Origin: Chromatium okenii
GTDB lineage: Bacteria; Pseudomonadota; Gammaproteobacteria; Chromatiales; Chromatiaceae
Length of the DNA stretch: 64,000 bases
NCBI RefSeq assembly: GCF_002958735.1
Contig: NZ_PPGH01000037.1
Location: 434,001 to 498,000 of the forward strand
Reading direction: 5' to 3'
The translations under genes and the position numbers were made by a program. A model generated the notes under the pieces. It was not told where the DNA came from. It searched no databases and saw only the letters and a program-made list of their open reading frames with translations. This document shows positions 8,768 to 17,693 of the stretch, one piece after another. Every line of letters begins with the position of its first letter. The stretch's first letter is position 1.

Positions 8768-9745
8768 TTACCTGTCAAGACCCGAGAGATTGTAGACCTG
8801 TTTTTTGAAGCGTTCAGGTTCTTTCTGTTGCCAGTTTTTCAACGCTTGCACCGGTGACACATGTCCAAGGGCTTTTTGGGGTATCTGATGGTTATACATC
8901 TGTACATAATGGTGCAGCGTTTTTTCTAAATTTTGTGCAGAATCAAAGCGCGTCGTCGCCACCACCTCGGCAATCCGTCCGTTAAATCGCTCGACCATTC
9001 CGTTCGTTTGCGGATGCGAGGGTGGAATTAGGCGATGCTCAATCTGGTGTTCTTTACAAACTAAATCAAAGCGATGGCGACCAGTCGGTTCGCGTTCGCC
9101 GGTAGCGCAGAAACGATCAGTAAACTCCTTACCGTTGTCGGTCAACACCTTTTCAATCTTAAACGCGGCAGCAGCGATCACTTGCTGGAGAAACGCGCTG
9201 GCGTTGGCGGCAGTTTTCTGAACAAAAACCTTAGCATAGACCCAACGCGTTGCCCGATCAATGGCGACAAAAAGATAGCGATGGGCTTGTTCATCCGGCA
9301 TCTTAGGGAGGTATTTAATATCAATGTGGATAAAACCGGGCGCGTAATCTTTGAACTGTTTAGGCGGTTTTTTCGCACCTTCTTCTTTTGGAATCAAGTC
9401 TTTAAGGTTGGAGACGTGGTGGCGACGTAAGCAACGCTGTAGCCCTGAGCGCGACACCTTGGGGTTAAAACAGGTGCGGAGCACGACTAACAAGTCATCG
9501 ATAGGTAGCAACAACGTTGTGCGCAACTCCACTGCAATCAATTCTTCCAATGGTTTCAAAGTGGTATGCAGATGATGTGGACAATGAGACGCATCGTCAG
9601 TGGTCTGGCGGTGACGCCATTTGCGCACAGTGGCTCGATTCAGATGATATTCGCGGGCGAGTTCACGCTCAGATTTAGTGGAATGTTGCAGTTCACGCCG
9701 GATCGCGGGAGTTGTGCGGGCATTTTTGTGTAAATTCAAGTTCAT
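8768..9745 (-). CDS. IS481-family transposase
   Basis: A DDE integrase-type transposase of 325 residues. An N-terminal helix-turn-helix (SERELAREYHLNRATVRKW) is followed by an rve core with the catalytic triad. D is in FIHIDIKYLP near residue 141, D in VLTDNGKEF near 205, and E in NGMVERFNGR near 251. ATG 9745 has AGAGGAG upstream, whereas the longer frame starts at a TTG. Odd detail: the stop TAA (8768-8770) lies just outside the element's TGT terminus, inside the duplicated target, so the host sequence supplies the stop codon. The gene is intact and probably functional. Confidence 0.93.
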   Translation of the reverse strand: MNLNLHKNARTTPAIRRELQHSTKSERELAREYHLNRATVRKWRHRQTTDDASHCPHHLHTTLKPLEELIAVELRTTLLLPIDDLLVVLRTCFNPKVSRSGLQRCLRRHHVSNLKDLIPKEEGAKKPPKQFKDYAPGFIHIDIKYLPKMPDEQAHRYLFVAIDRATRWVYAKVFVQKTAANASAFLQQVIAAAAFKIEKVLTDNGKEFTDRFCATGEREPTGRHRFDLVCKEHQIEHRLIPPSHPQTNGMVERFNGRIAEVVATTRFDSAQNLEKTLHHYVQMYNHQIPQKALGHVSPVQALKNWQQKEPERFKKQVYNLSGLDR

Positions 9746-9887
9746 AGCATCAATTCTCCTCTGAGTGCCCAACCGATTAGCGATGTAGGGCGCGGTGGTG
9801 AATGTCCGTGATGACGGCTTGCAAAGCCTCTCGTGCTAAAAACAGTGGGTAGCTGCGTCGCGGAATATAATCATACGGTTCCTGACA
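8773..9887 (-). mobile_element. IS481-family insertion sequence with 6-bp target duplication
   Basis: The ends are TGTCAAGACCCG (8773-8784) and the inverse of TGTCAGGAACCG (9876-9887), matching at 10 of 12 positions. TGT...ACA termini are typical of IS481. The element is flanked by identical hexamers ATTACC at 8767-8772 and 9888-9893, a clear target-site duplication. Length is 1115 bp with one transposase gene. It is inserted in an older IS630 relic. Confidence 0.9.
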
Positions 9888-10137
9888 ATTACCGTAATTC
9901 TCCATGTTACTGACGCGAACTATTGAACAAACACCAATTTATTCGGGAAGCCAACACGGTACAATTAGTAAAATCAACATGTTATCGTGTTAACTGGCGT
10001 TTCTTACAGTTGATCACGGTTGAGATTCCGTAACATCGCTTGACTAATCACAGCGAAACTCTAACGAAAAAACTAAATGAGAAGAGTATATAAGTCGTTT
10101 TTATCCTGTTAGTTAATCCCTAGTAATTTTCGAAAAA

Positions 10138-10737
10138 TTAATTATATTTCTTTGCCAATGCCCAAACAGTGACAGGAAACTCTTGTTCATTTTTTAGTGA
10201 GCCAAACCATCCTCGCCTTGCCCAATGATTAAAGTTAGCTTTCACACATGAACGATTACCCCAAGACCCAGTAACAATTTCGTCAATTGGAAACCCAGCT
10301 TCCGCTAAAAAATACCGTAATCCTGTTTCAGTCCAGCGCGTGCAATCATTGGGAATTGGGTGATACTTAATCAAAAAAGGTGTAGAAATAAGAAAATATC
10401 CATTAGGATTTAACATTGAGTAAACATTCTGCGCAGCTTGATAAGGCCTCAATAGATGTTCGAAAACTTGATCGGCAATAATTAAATCAAAATTTTTCTT
10501 TAATGTATCTCGACATATATCATACTCAGGATAATTCATTTCTGAGAAACTACGAAAAGGCAACGTTTTCCAATATTGTCCAGCAGAAATTTCTAACACG
10601 TCTAAACTCTCTGCCCCAATTTCTACTAATAATTTAGTACACGCATCGTACATTACTGGTCGCGTCCAGTGGCGATAGTCGTAGCCAATAAAATTCAAGA
10701 TTTTTTTGTAGTTAGAAATCATTCTTTCTTTATTCAT
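10138..10737 (-). CDS. Class I SAM methyltransferase
   Basis: A 199-residue methyltransferase. Motif I is unusual (LDVLEISAGQYWKTLPF instead of a glycine-rich loop). A clear ADQVFEHL follows near residue 105, then LNPNGYFLISTPFLIKYHPIPNDC, as in methyltransferases of polysaccharide clusters. The longest frame starts at GTG 10758, but ATG 10737 with AAGG upstream is preferred. It is followed 248 bases downstream by the IS relic. The substrate is unknown. It is AT-rich like its neighbours. Confidence 0.7.
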   Translation of the reverse strand: MNKERMISNYKKILNFIGYDYRHWTRPVMYDACTKLLVEIGAESLDVLEISAGQYWKTLPFRSFSEMNYPEYDICRDTLKKNFDLIIADQVFEHLLRPYQAAQNVYSMLNPNGYFLISTPFLIKYHPIPNDCTRWTETGLRYFLAEAGFPIDEIVTGSWGNRSCVKANFNHWARRGWFGSLKNEQEFPVTVWALAKKYN

Positions 10738-10855
10738 TGCTTGTACCTTGTTTGACACATTGATTTAATCAAATGAACAGAATATCCAATTTAAATCTAG
10801 GTAGTGATCCCAATATAGTAGGGCGAATCTTAATTTTTTAAAAGGATAAAATTAT

Positions 10856-11767
10856 TTACAACCCCTTCCCTTTTTTAGTCAGTTTATTTACACATTTTTT
10901 AATATAACTGACTGCTAAATAATCAAAAAAAGTATCAACTCCTCTCCATTTGATTCTTAGTTCGGAAATTTTATTTTTGTACATATCATCGACGGTATTA
11001 GGTATTGCTTTTAGTCCTTCTTGCTTCAGTATTGGTTTAATTAACTCAATTTGAATATATCGCAAGCTATATCTAAATTTTCTTCTGTAGTAAAAACGAA
11101 TATCAGCTAATGAAAATAAGGATAATCGAGTATAGCAAAAATCAGCACTACTACAGGTAATGATTTTTTCTTTAACCCACTCACCTTGAGTGTTTAAATC
11201 CCAGTATGCTAATGCACCAACAAGAGAGTCATCGCCAATAAAACCAACAGGAAGATATACATTATTTAATCTTAAATTTTCAACAAAACGCTTAGACAAC
11301 GCATAAAGGTTTCCCGCAAGACCTCCATTTTTTATCATTTCTGCTCTGAATTTTGGAGAAACCTTTACAGAAGGGAGTGCCGCTGCCGCATTTGCAAAAA
11401 TATTTTCTGAAAGGCACACTTCTAAATTATCTAGTGCATTGCGTGAAATCTGGCAGTCTCCATCTAAAAAATAGAATATATCAGCATCTATTTTTAGTTC
11501 ATGGATAAAGAAATTCCAAGCGTTTGCTTTGTCGCCAATTTCAGTTGTAAAAATACGACAAAAATCGTTTTCTTTCATAAAGCACTCAACAACAGAAGCA
11601 GTGTTGTCTTTGCTTCCATTGTTTAGTACTACGCAGATATCATCTTTTCGAACACATATTTTCAAACTCTCTAAACATTGAACGATGTTTTTCTCTTCGT
11701 TATGCGCAAATACTCCTATAACTCTCCGTTTTTGAAAATCACTGTTATATTGTTTTACGCTATTCAT
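10856..11767 (-). CDS. Glycosyltransferase family 2
   Basis: A GT-A-fold glycosyltransferase of 303 residues. The N-terminal nucleotide-binding strand carries GVFAHNEEKNI, then NNGSKDNT, then the DxD-like YFLDGDCQIS near residue 101. A variable C-terminal half may contact membrane lipid acceptor. ATG 11767 is chosen because GAGGAA lies eight bases upstream; the longer frame reads that ribosome binding site as codons. The gene is markedly AT-rich, suggesting recent acquisition with the polysaccharide island. It is bounded by the methyltransferase on one side and an IS630 copy 68 bases from its start on the other. Confidence 0.8.
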   Translation of the reverse strand: MNSVKQYNSDFQKRRVIGVFAHNEEKNIVQCLESLKICVRKDDICVVLNNGSKDNTASVVECFMKENDFCRIFTTEIGDKANAWNFFIHELKIDADIFYFLDGDCQISRNALDNLEVCLSENIFANAAAALPSVKVSPKFRAEMIKNGGLAGNLYALSKRFVENLRLNNVYLPVGFIGDDSLVGALAYWDLNTQGEWVKEKIITCSSADFCYTRLSLFSLADIRFYYRRKFRYSLRYIQIELIKPILKQEGLKAIPNTVDDMYKNKISELRIKWRGVDTFFDYLAVSYIKKCVNKLTKKGKGL

Positions 11768-11834
11768 TTTAATTTTCCTCAAAAAAATAAAAATTTGGCA
11801 GTACCTTGATCAACAAGATTAATGTAACTTATTA

Positions 11835-12959
11835 TACCAAGTTAATATCAGATTTTCGGTTCTTAATCTCCGATAATAGCGAACTTATCACTCATTAACG
11901 ACAGTATTTCATCATGGTATTGATTTGCGTTACTAAAAAACGATTGACAGGCAAACTTGAAATCATTGAATGATTCAAAATAGCGGTTGTAGAGAATTTT
12001 CTTTTTGAAAAATTTCCACAGTCGTTCAATAAGATTAAGGTTTGGCGCATAAGGTGGAAGAAACATTAGTTTAGTTCGTGAAGTTTCAAGATACTTACTA
12101 ACCGCTTTTGAACGATTATAGCGAGCATTGTCACAAATGACGTAGATTACAGCAGCGGTCGGATGTAACTGCTCCAATTGTTTCAATAGTGCAATAGTAG
12201 ATTCTGAATTGATTGTGTCGTCATAACGCACGACTGGTTCTAGCTTATCCAGACTCATAGCACCGTTAATGTTGATACGTTTACGACCAGTGTTAGAACG
12301 AATTTCTTGTTCATCACCACGCTTAATCCAAGCATTGGAGATCACTGGATTATGTTGAGGATGTACCGCATCCATAAAGTATATTGGGTCTTCTTCGCCT
12401 TTGTTTTCTTTGACTTTTTGTATTCAACTAAAAATTCTTTTTGCGCTTCTGGATCAGCTTTTCCTGGAATCAACTTCGGTTTTTTATAAACATAACCAAG
12501 ACGATGTAACAGTGCTGTCATACCGCTTTCGGTATAGGTCACTTCAAAGATATTTTCAACCCAATGAGCTATCTCTTTTGCCGTCAGATAAAGGTTTTCT
12601 TGTAAGTGGTTGTTGAGAAGAGCGAGTTCTATATCGTCAAGCAAACACTCTGAGCCACGAAAAGCAATATGCACAAGTAATTCAATGCCGCCTTGCTGAT
12701 AACGCTTAAAATGATTGCGCACAGTATTAGGGTCTACTTGCAAGACTTCGGCGACTTGTTCGGCAGTCCAGCCTGTGGCTAAAAGAACGACAGCTTTAAT
12801 TCGGTCAGCCTCTCGTTTATTGCGGGTATGCCGATGCAAATTACGCAACTCGTTTAGTTTATCTGTTGGAAGGTGGTAGTCAATCATAGGTAGAATTCCA
12901 CAACATCACTTAGTTGATTGCACCAAGCATATTAACGAAAAAGCTAAATGAAAAGGGTA
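11835..12959 (-). mobile_element. IS630-family element, copy A (frameshifted)
   Basis: Termini read TACCC... and ...GGTA, flanked on both sides by TA (11833-11834 and 12960-12961), as expected for IS630 insertion at TA. The element is 1125 bp, one base shorter than copy B at 23620-24745, to which it is nearly identical in inverted orientation. The missing base breaks the transposase. Confidence 0.9.
11863..12887 (-). pseudogene. IS630-family transposase with a 1-base deletion
   Basis: The N-terminal part (12887 to about 12415) carries the helix-turn-helix region (EQVAEVLQVDPNTVRNHF). The C-terminal part (from ATG 12375) carries the DDE domain (MDAVHPQHNP, VICDNARYN, APNLNLIERLWKF). Compared with the intact copy B, one G is absent at about 12418, in the stretch coding Glu-Tyr-Glu-Lys, shifting the frame. 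Some IS630 relatives use programmed frameshifting, but since copy B reads through in one frame this is best seen as an inactivated copy or a base-calling error. Confidence 0.85.
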
Positions 12960-13056
12960 TACAAGCAGTTATTAAATCGCTATTTATTGAAGCACTAATA
13001 AAATTAACTTTGCAGATTTCAACTTCAATCGATTTTTGTGTCGTATATCATCCACT

Positions 13057-14526
13057 CTAATTGTTTTCTCTACGCAAAACAATTAGCTTGTCAGTAAAAT
13101 AGGACTCAGCACCCGCAGGGCGACCAAATAGTAACCAAATCGACCCAAGCGCAAATACATAAACAAATGCACCGACTATAATTTCAGTTACCAATGAAAA
13201 AAATGGTGATAGTACTATTACTGTCTTGATCCAGAAGATCGAAAGTGCCATCACTATTGTAGCTATTACAGGTCGGCTGATAGAGCGAATGATTTCCCAT
13301 AATTTGATGTTCTTCATCACGCGCAATAAAAGCGTAAAAACAACGGATAAGCCAACCAATACAGATATAACTCGCGCTACAGCAATTTCAACAGCATTAG
13401 AATCAGGTAGTAATAAAAATGCAATCACAATAAAACAGACTACTTGTAGCCAAGCGATTGTTGCCGAATAGCGAACCCAGCCAAGTGTAAGTAAAATATA
13501 ACCACAGCTTGTGGTGATTGCATTGATAGAATGCACAATTGCCAAAATTTGTAGAAAGGGAACAACCACAAACCATTTTTCACCAAGGAGTACGGCAACA
13601 ACATCTGAAGCAATTAGAGCCAACCCTATGCTTACGGGAATAGCAATGGTTGTTTGTACCGATTGGAGGAGCAAAAAAAGGCGTTTCAGTTCTGTTCGAT
13701 CATGTTTCACTTGAACCATTGCTGGAAACAAGACGCGATTTAGCGGAGCTAATAACTCACTTGTAGGAAGACCTGAAATCTCATCGCCTAATGTGTAAGC
13801 ACCCATGGTGCTCGAATCAGCTTGACGACCAACAATAAACTTATGCAAGTTGTTGTCAAGATAACCACCGATACTGCTAACAAGCATCCATTGTGAAATA
13901 CCAAAAATCTCGCCAAATTTTTCAAGACTTAAACGTGGACGCATTGGATGCAACCAATAACTTAATATCACACCTACAATACGTCCAACTAAAGTTCCAA
14001 TAACGAGTGCCCAGTAGTTTTCAATAATAAATGCTGCGGTGATCGTGATAATAAAACTGGCAATTCTTTTGAAAAACATGAACTGAAAATCGAGACCAAA
14101 CCGCATTTCTTTCTGAAAGTTAATAGTACCAATGTTCTCAAATCCCGCGATGAACAGCCCGAGTGCCATCCACTGCATAACCGGAACAACCCTCGCATCA
14201 CCATAATAATCAGCAGCAAAAGGTGCAGAAAAAAATACGAATGAAGCTGATAGTAATACTTGACCTAATCGAATTGTCCAAGCGGCATTGTAATGGGATT
14301 GTAAGGGATTTTTATTTTGAATTAAAGCAACATGCACACCGACATCAAGAAATACACCAACTAAGCCAATAAAGATTGAAGCCATTGCAATGATGCCAAA
14401 ATCTTCAGGTACGAGCAGACGAGCAAGTATAAGTGTACTAATTACCCCAATCAGTCGATCAGTCCAACGCATGACTACAGTGAATAAAGTTCCACGTAGA
14501 ATGCTTGTTGGTTTGGATAAGCTCAT
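13057..14526 (-). CDS. Polysaccharide flippase (Wzx/lipopolysaccharide biosynthesis, MOP superfamily)
   Basis: A 489-residue polytopic membrane protein with about 12-14 hydrophobic segments. It belongs to the oligosaccharidyl-lipid flippase group (Polysacc_synt type). The N-terminal RWTDRLIGVISTLILARLL followed by PEDFGIIAMASIF is typical, and a cytoplasmic GDEISGLPTSELLAPLNRVLFP motif lies in the middle. It would move undecaprenyl-linked repeat units across the inner membrane for the glycosyltransferases and ligase encoded nearby. The methyltransferase gene upstream ends 23 bases before its start, so it is the last gene of a unit beginning at or above 16560. Copy A of IS630 lies about 100 bases downstream. 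Confidence 0.85.
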   Translation of the reverse strand: MSLSKPTSILRGTLFTVVMRWTDRLIGVISTLILARLLVPEDFGIIAMASIFIGLVGVFLDVGVHVALIQNKNPLQSHYNAAWTIRLGQVLLSASFVFFSAPFAADYYGDARVVPVMQWMALGLFIAGFENIGTINFQKEMRFGLDFQFMFFKRIASFIITITAAFIIENYWALVIGTLVGRIVGVILSYWLHPMRPRLSLEKFGEIFGISQWMLVSSIGGYLDNNLHKFIVGRQADSSTMGAYTLGDEISGLPTSELLAPLNRVLFPAMVQVKHDRTELKRLFLLLQSVQTTIAIPVSIGLALIASDVVAVLLGEKWFVVVPFLQILAIVHSINAITTSCGYILLTLGWVRYSATIAWLQVVCFIVIAFLLLPDSNAVEIAVARVISVLVGLSVVFTLLLRVMKNIKLWEIIRSISRPVIATIVMALSIFWIKTVIVLSPFFSLVTEIIVGAFVYVFALGSIWLLFGRPAGAESYFTDKLIVLRRENN

Positions 14527-14549
14527 TATGTGTTTAATTTTAGTTTTTA

Positions 14550-15290
14550 CTACTTTATTTTACGAAAAAGTACATGAATCCAGTTCGAGTGAGTGCAGTA
14601 ACTTAGTTTTTTTGCATAGAACGCACTTTTTGTTATTACTTTTTTAAATAGCGTTCTATTTGGTGGTGGTACTAATTTCTTGCCACAGTGAATGCAGGGT
14701 TCATCTTGATCATAAGTGCCATATGGATTACCAGCTAAATCCATCAAAAAGGTTGAGAGGAGATTAGTTGTAGCGTTCGATTTTCCAACAAATGATATTT
14801 TTTCTATCCCGTATTGAGGAAATAGTTGTTTTAAACGATTTTCGTCAAATGTATTCACATGTCCCCATGGTGGATTTTTTCCACCGCATGAATAACAAGT
14901 TGTACGTCCCACCCGAATGTCTTGTTTATACGGAACACCTATCAACAAGTAGTCTTTGCTGACACGAGCCAGTTCTAAACATGCTTTTTTTAGAGCTAGC
15001 GGTGGGATATGCTCAAGAACTTCAGCGCAAAATACAAAATCAAAGTAAGCGTCGTCAAAATTTAACGATAATACATCACCCTTTACGCATCTAATCCGAG
15101 AGTGTTTAATAGATGGTACTTCTAAATCAAGAGCTACAACTGAATTAAATTTCTCTGCTAAAAGTTTAGAGAAATGTCCGTCACGAGCCCCCATATCAAG
15201 CGCAATATTGCCACTAGATGGTATTAACCGGAGGATGTCTTCTGTTCTCGCTTGTTCTAAACTGCTTGCTCTGTATTTTTCAAGACTCAT
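14550..15290 (-). CDS. Class I SAM methyltransferase with a Cys-pair insert
   Basis: A 246-residue methyltransferase. Motif I is NIALDMGARDGHF, then VVALDLEV, and the catalytic-core FCAEVLEHIPP. Two Cys pairs, CYSCGG near residue 138 and CIHCGK near 196, could bind a metal such as zinc. Start ATG 15290 follows GGTGG at seven bases; the longer frame begins at a TTG 8 bases after the preceding gene. It sits between the GT4 and flippase genes, so it probably decorates the same glycan. The substrate is unknown. Confidence 0.72.
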   Translation of the reverse strand: MSLEKYRASSLEQARTEDILRLIPSSGNIALDMGARDGHFSKLLAEKFNSVVALDLEVPSIKHSRIRCVKGDVLSLNFDDAYFDFVFCAEVLEHIPPLALKKACLELARVSKDYLLIGVPYKQDIRVGRTTCYSCGGKNPPWGHVNTFDENRLKQLFPQYGIEKISFVGKSNATTNLLSTFLMDLAGNPYGTYDQDEPCIHCGKKLVPPPNRTLFKKVITKSAFYAKKLSYCTHSNWIHVLFRKIK

Positions 15291-15339
15291 GCTTTGTCCA
15301 CCATTAAACGACTGCTGCTTCAACCATGCCAATCAATGC

Positions 15340-16560
15340 TTATAACAATTTTTCAAATAATCTAGCCAACTGGTATGTTCGACCTTTCCGAGAAAAATTC
15401 TGAATAACTTCAAAAGACGGAAGATACTGTTTGTCAAAATTACTGATTACCCTAACTAACATATCAGCAATGCGCACAGAGTCGTTGAGAGGAGCAATCG
15501 CTTCAATTCCAACTTTTTTCAATAATTGGGCTGTATCCCCAGCATCATCTGTTAAAGCGATAATCGGACGACCAGCCCGCAGATATTCATAAATTTTTAC
15601 AGGTATTTGATCGTTGCAGCCATTAGATTGAAGGATCATCAAAGCGTCAGCACTTAACATCTCGTTTAATGCTTCTCGATAGCCAACTGGCGGCATCAAT
15701 TCAATCAATTCAGTAATGCCAAAACGCTTGCTTAATTCAACAAGTAAATCTTCATGTGCCGGTGCTCTGAAACGCAAACGTAATCTATTTGTTAACTCAG
15801 GATTACGTTCTTTTAATGTTGCCAGTGCCGTAAAAAGAGATGTTGGATCGCGTTCCTGTGGATAGACAATACCACTATGTAACAATGTAATTTTGCCAGG
15901 ATTTAAGGGCGCTCCTGCTTCAGTACCAACGAAAGTTTCTTCGTCATATCCATTTTCGAGCAAATGTACTTTATCAACAAAGTGCGGATACCGCTGATGG
16001 TAAAGACGAACAGCACCAGGCGTTGTTAATGTCACCGCTGTTGATTGCTCAATTGTTGCACGTTCCAATACAATATAGGCATTCTTCAGAATTGGATCAG
16101 ATGGATAACCTTCTTGCGCCATTGGATCCCGAAAATCACTAATCCAAGGTTTGCCACTAAATTGATGTAATGCGAGACCAATAGAATGAGCCGTTGGAAT
16201 TGGATAAGATGACCAAATTGCATCAATCTGATGTTGGCGTAAAAGCTGTTTGCCGCGTCGTACAGCGTCAAAATACCAGCTTGCCCAACGATCAGGAACT
16301 GCTAAAGCGCGTGGATAACGCCCAAAAATAGAGAAATGACGCGCTGCATCAAATGCAAAAGCGCGTTCAACTTGTAATTCAATAGGGATTTCTTTATTCA
16401 GTTCTTCGCGCTGGTTTTCATAAGCAAATGGATGTGCGGTCAACACAATCGGTTCCCAGCCAAATTCGGGAAGATACCGTGAAAAGCCTAGTGTACGGTG
16501 CATACCGCTACTGCCGAGAATTGGCGGAAAATGAAAAGCGATCATCAATATTTTTTTCAT
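15340..16560 (-). CDS. Glycosyltransferase family 4-like (GT-B)
   Basis: A 406-residue GT-B glycosyltransferase. The N-terminal domain opens with MIAFHFPPILGSSGMHRT, a pattern of GT4-like enzymes in exopolysaccharide loci, followed by DFRDPMAQEG near residue 142. The C-terminal domain has the nucleotide-sugar motif PVKIYEYLRAGRPIIAL near residue 325. It is separated by two bases from the aminotransferase gene and 49 bases from the methyltransferase. Donor and acceptor are unknown. Confidence 0.8.
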   Translation of the reverse strand: MKKILMIAFHFPPILGSSGMHRTLGFSRYLPEFGWEPIVLTAHPFAYENQREELNKEIPIELQVERAFAFDAARHFSIFGRYPRALAVPDRWASWYFDAVRRGKQLLRQHQIDAIWSSYPIPTAHSIGLALHQFSGKPWISDFRDPMAQEGYPSDPILKNAYIVLERATIEQSTAVTLTTPGAVRLYHQRYPHFVDKVHLLENGYDEETFVGTEAGAPLNPGKITLLHSGIVYPQERDPTSLFTALATLKERNPELTNRLRLRFRAPAHEDLLVELSKRFGITELIELMPPVGYREALNEMLSADALMILQSNGCNDQIPVKIYEYLRAGRPIIALTDDAGDTAQLLKKVGIEAIAPLNDSVRIADMLVRVISNFDKQYLPSFEVIQNFSRKGRTYQLARLFEKLL

Positions 16561-16562
16561 TC

Positions 16563-17693
16563 TTATTCCCGCAACTCATCAATAACCGCAACCGCAGCAT
16601 CAATCACCGCCAACGGCGTATAAAAATGCGGAGAAAACCGAATTCCACCGCCGCGTTGTGCACACAATACTTGCCGCGCCATTAACGCTGAATACAATTG
16701 ATCGGCAGGCAAATCAGGCACATTAAACGTGATAATTCCCGCACGACGAGCAGGATCGCGGGGCGTAAGCAATTCAAAACCACGTTGATCTAATAGCGCA
16801 ATAAGATACGCCGTTCGCGCCTGAAGTTCTTGCCAAATTGTCTCCAAACCAATTTCTTCCAACAGCGACAAGCTCGCTTCCAGTGCACAAATCCCCAGCA
16901 TATTCGGGCTGCCGCACTCGAAACGCCGCGCATCAGTCCCTGGCAACCACTTAACGCGGTCAAAATCGCCGGGGTGTTCGACCATGCGCCAGCCAAATTG
17001 CCGCAATGTCAACCGCTCGCGCAGCGCCGGGCGCACATACAACAACGCCACGCCTTCCGGTCCCAGCAGCCATTTGTGTCCATCCGCGACTACGACATCT
17101 ACATCGCTGGTCGCCAAATCAAACGGCACTGCACCAAGTCCTTGAATCGCGTCAACACACAACAGAATATCGCGCTCGCGGCAACCCGCTGTCAATCGCG
17201 CCAAATCCAAACGCAAACCCCGCGCATATTGCACCCAACTGATCGCCAGCACCCGCGTCTGTTGATCGCACTGCGCCAGCAAATCACCTTCAGGATCAAT
17301 TGATTGCGCCAAATCGACTGCTCGCCACGTTACGCCCTGCGCCGCCAGCGATTCCCACACGATGCGATTTGACGGGAATTCTTGAGCAATGCCAACAACA
17401 TTTTCACCCGCTCGCCACGGCAAACCATGCGCAACAATCGACAACCCTTCTGACGTATTTTTGACCAACGCAATATCCGCTGCGTTCGCGCCGATCAACC
17501 GCGCCAATCGCTCGCGCAACCGCTGCTCCATTTCCAGCCAACGCAGATAACCCATTGAACCAGAACGCGCATTTTCAACCGCAAATTGTGTCACTGCCGC
17601 TGCCGTGCGCCGAGGCCAGGGACTCACCGCCGCGTGATTGAGATGACACAACCCAGCGTCAAGTTCAAATTCGCCTGCTAATTCAATGGTCAT
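16563..17693 (-). CDS. PLP-dependent aminotransferase class V / cysteine desulfurase-like protein
   Basis: A 376-residue fold-type I PLP enzyme of the class V (NifS/CsdA-like, kynureninase-like) group. The PLP lysine is in [14 protein letters not shown] near residue 212, the PLP-phosphate segment is [10 protein letters not shown] near 78, and [13 protein letters not shown] carries the conserved Asp. [11 protein letters not shown] at the N-terminus is typical of the isopenicillin epimerase-like/aminotransferase V proteins. No obvious desulfurase Cys loop was seen, so a cysteine desulfurase activity is unproven. ATG 17693 overlaps the end of the kinase gene by 11 bases, suggesting translational coupling. 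Confidence 0.75.
   Translation of the reverse strand: MTIELAGEFELDAGLCHLNHAAVSPWPRRTAAAVTQFAVENARSGSMGYLRWLEMEQRLRERLARLIGANAADIALVKNTSEGLSIVAHGLPWRAGENVVGIAQEFPSNRIVWESLAAQGVTWRAVDLAQSIDPEGDLLAQCDQQTRVLAISWVQYARGLRLDLARLTAGCRERDILLCVDAIQGLGAVPFDLATSDVDVVVADGHKWLLGPEGVALLYVRPALRERLTLRQFGWRMVEHPGDFDRVKWLPGTDARRFECGSPNMLGICALEASLSLLEEIGLETIWQELQARTAYLIALLDQRGFELLTPRDPARRAGIITFNVPDLPADQLYSALMARQVLCAQRGGGIRFSPHFYTPLAVIDAAVAVIDELRE

Larger units (their letters stand above)
8738..10088 (-). mobile_element. Decayed IS630-family element, interrupted by an IS481-family element
   Basis: Bases 8740-8772 closely match the 3' end of the intact IS630 copies (CGATAATAGCGAACTTATC block, encoding the C-terminal SDKFAIIG). 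Bases about 10022-10088 match their 5' end (ATTCC..AACATCGCTT and TAACGAAAAAACTAAATGA). Together they form one diverged, internally deleted relic of roughly 270 bp once the 1115-bp IS481 element and its target duplication are removed. The left-end terminus GAGTA is followed by TA (10089-10090), the dinucleotide IS630 elements target. The transposase frame is not open. The rest of 9894-10137 holds no gene. The outer right boundary may extend to about 8702. Confidence 0.65.

Noticed and set aside
11863-12887. Programmed -1 frameshifting in the IS630 copy A transposase
   Set aside because: Copy B encodes the whole transposase in one frame and differs by a single base at the break, so copy A is simply mutated or miscalled.
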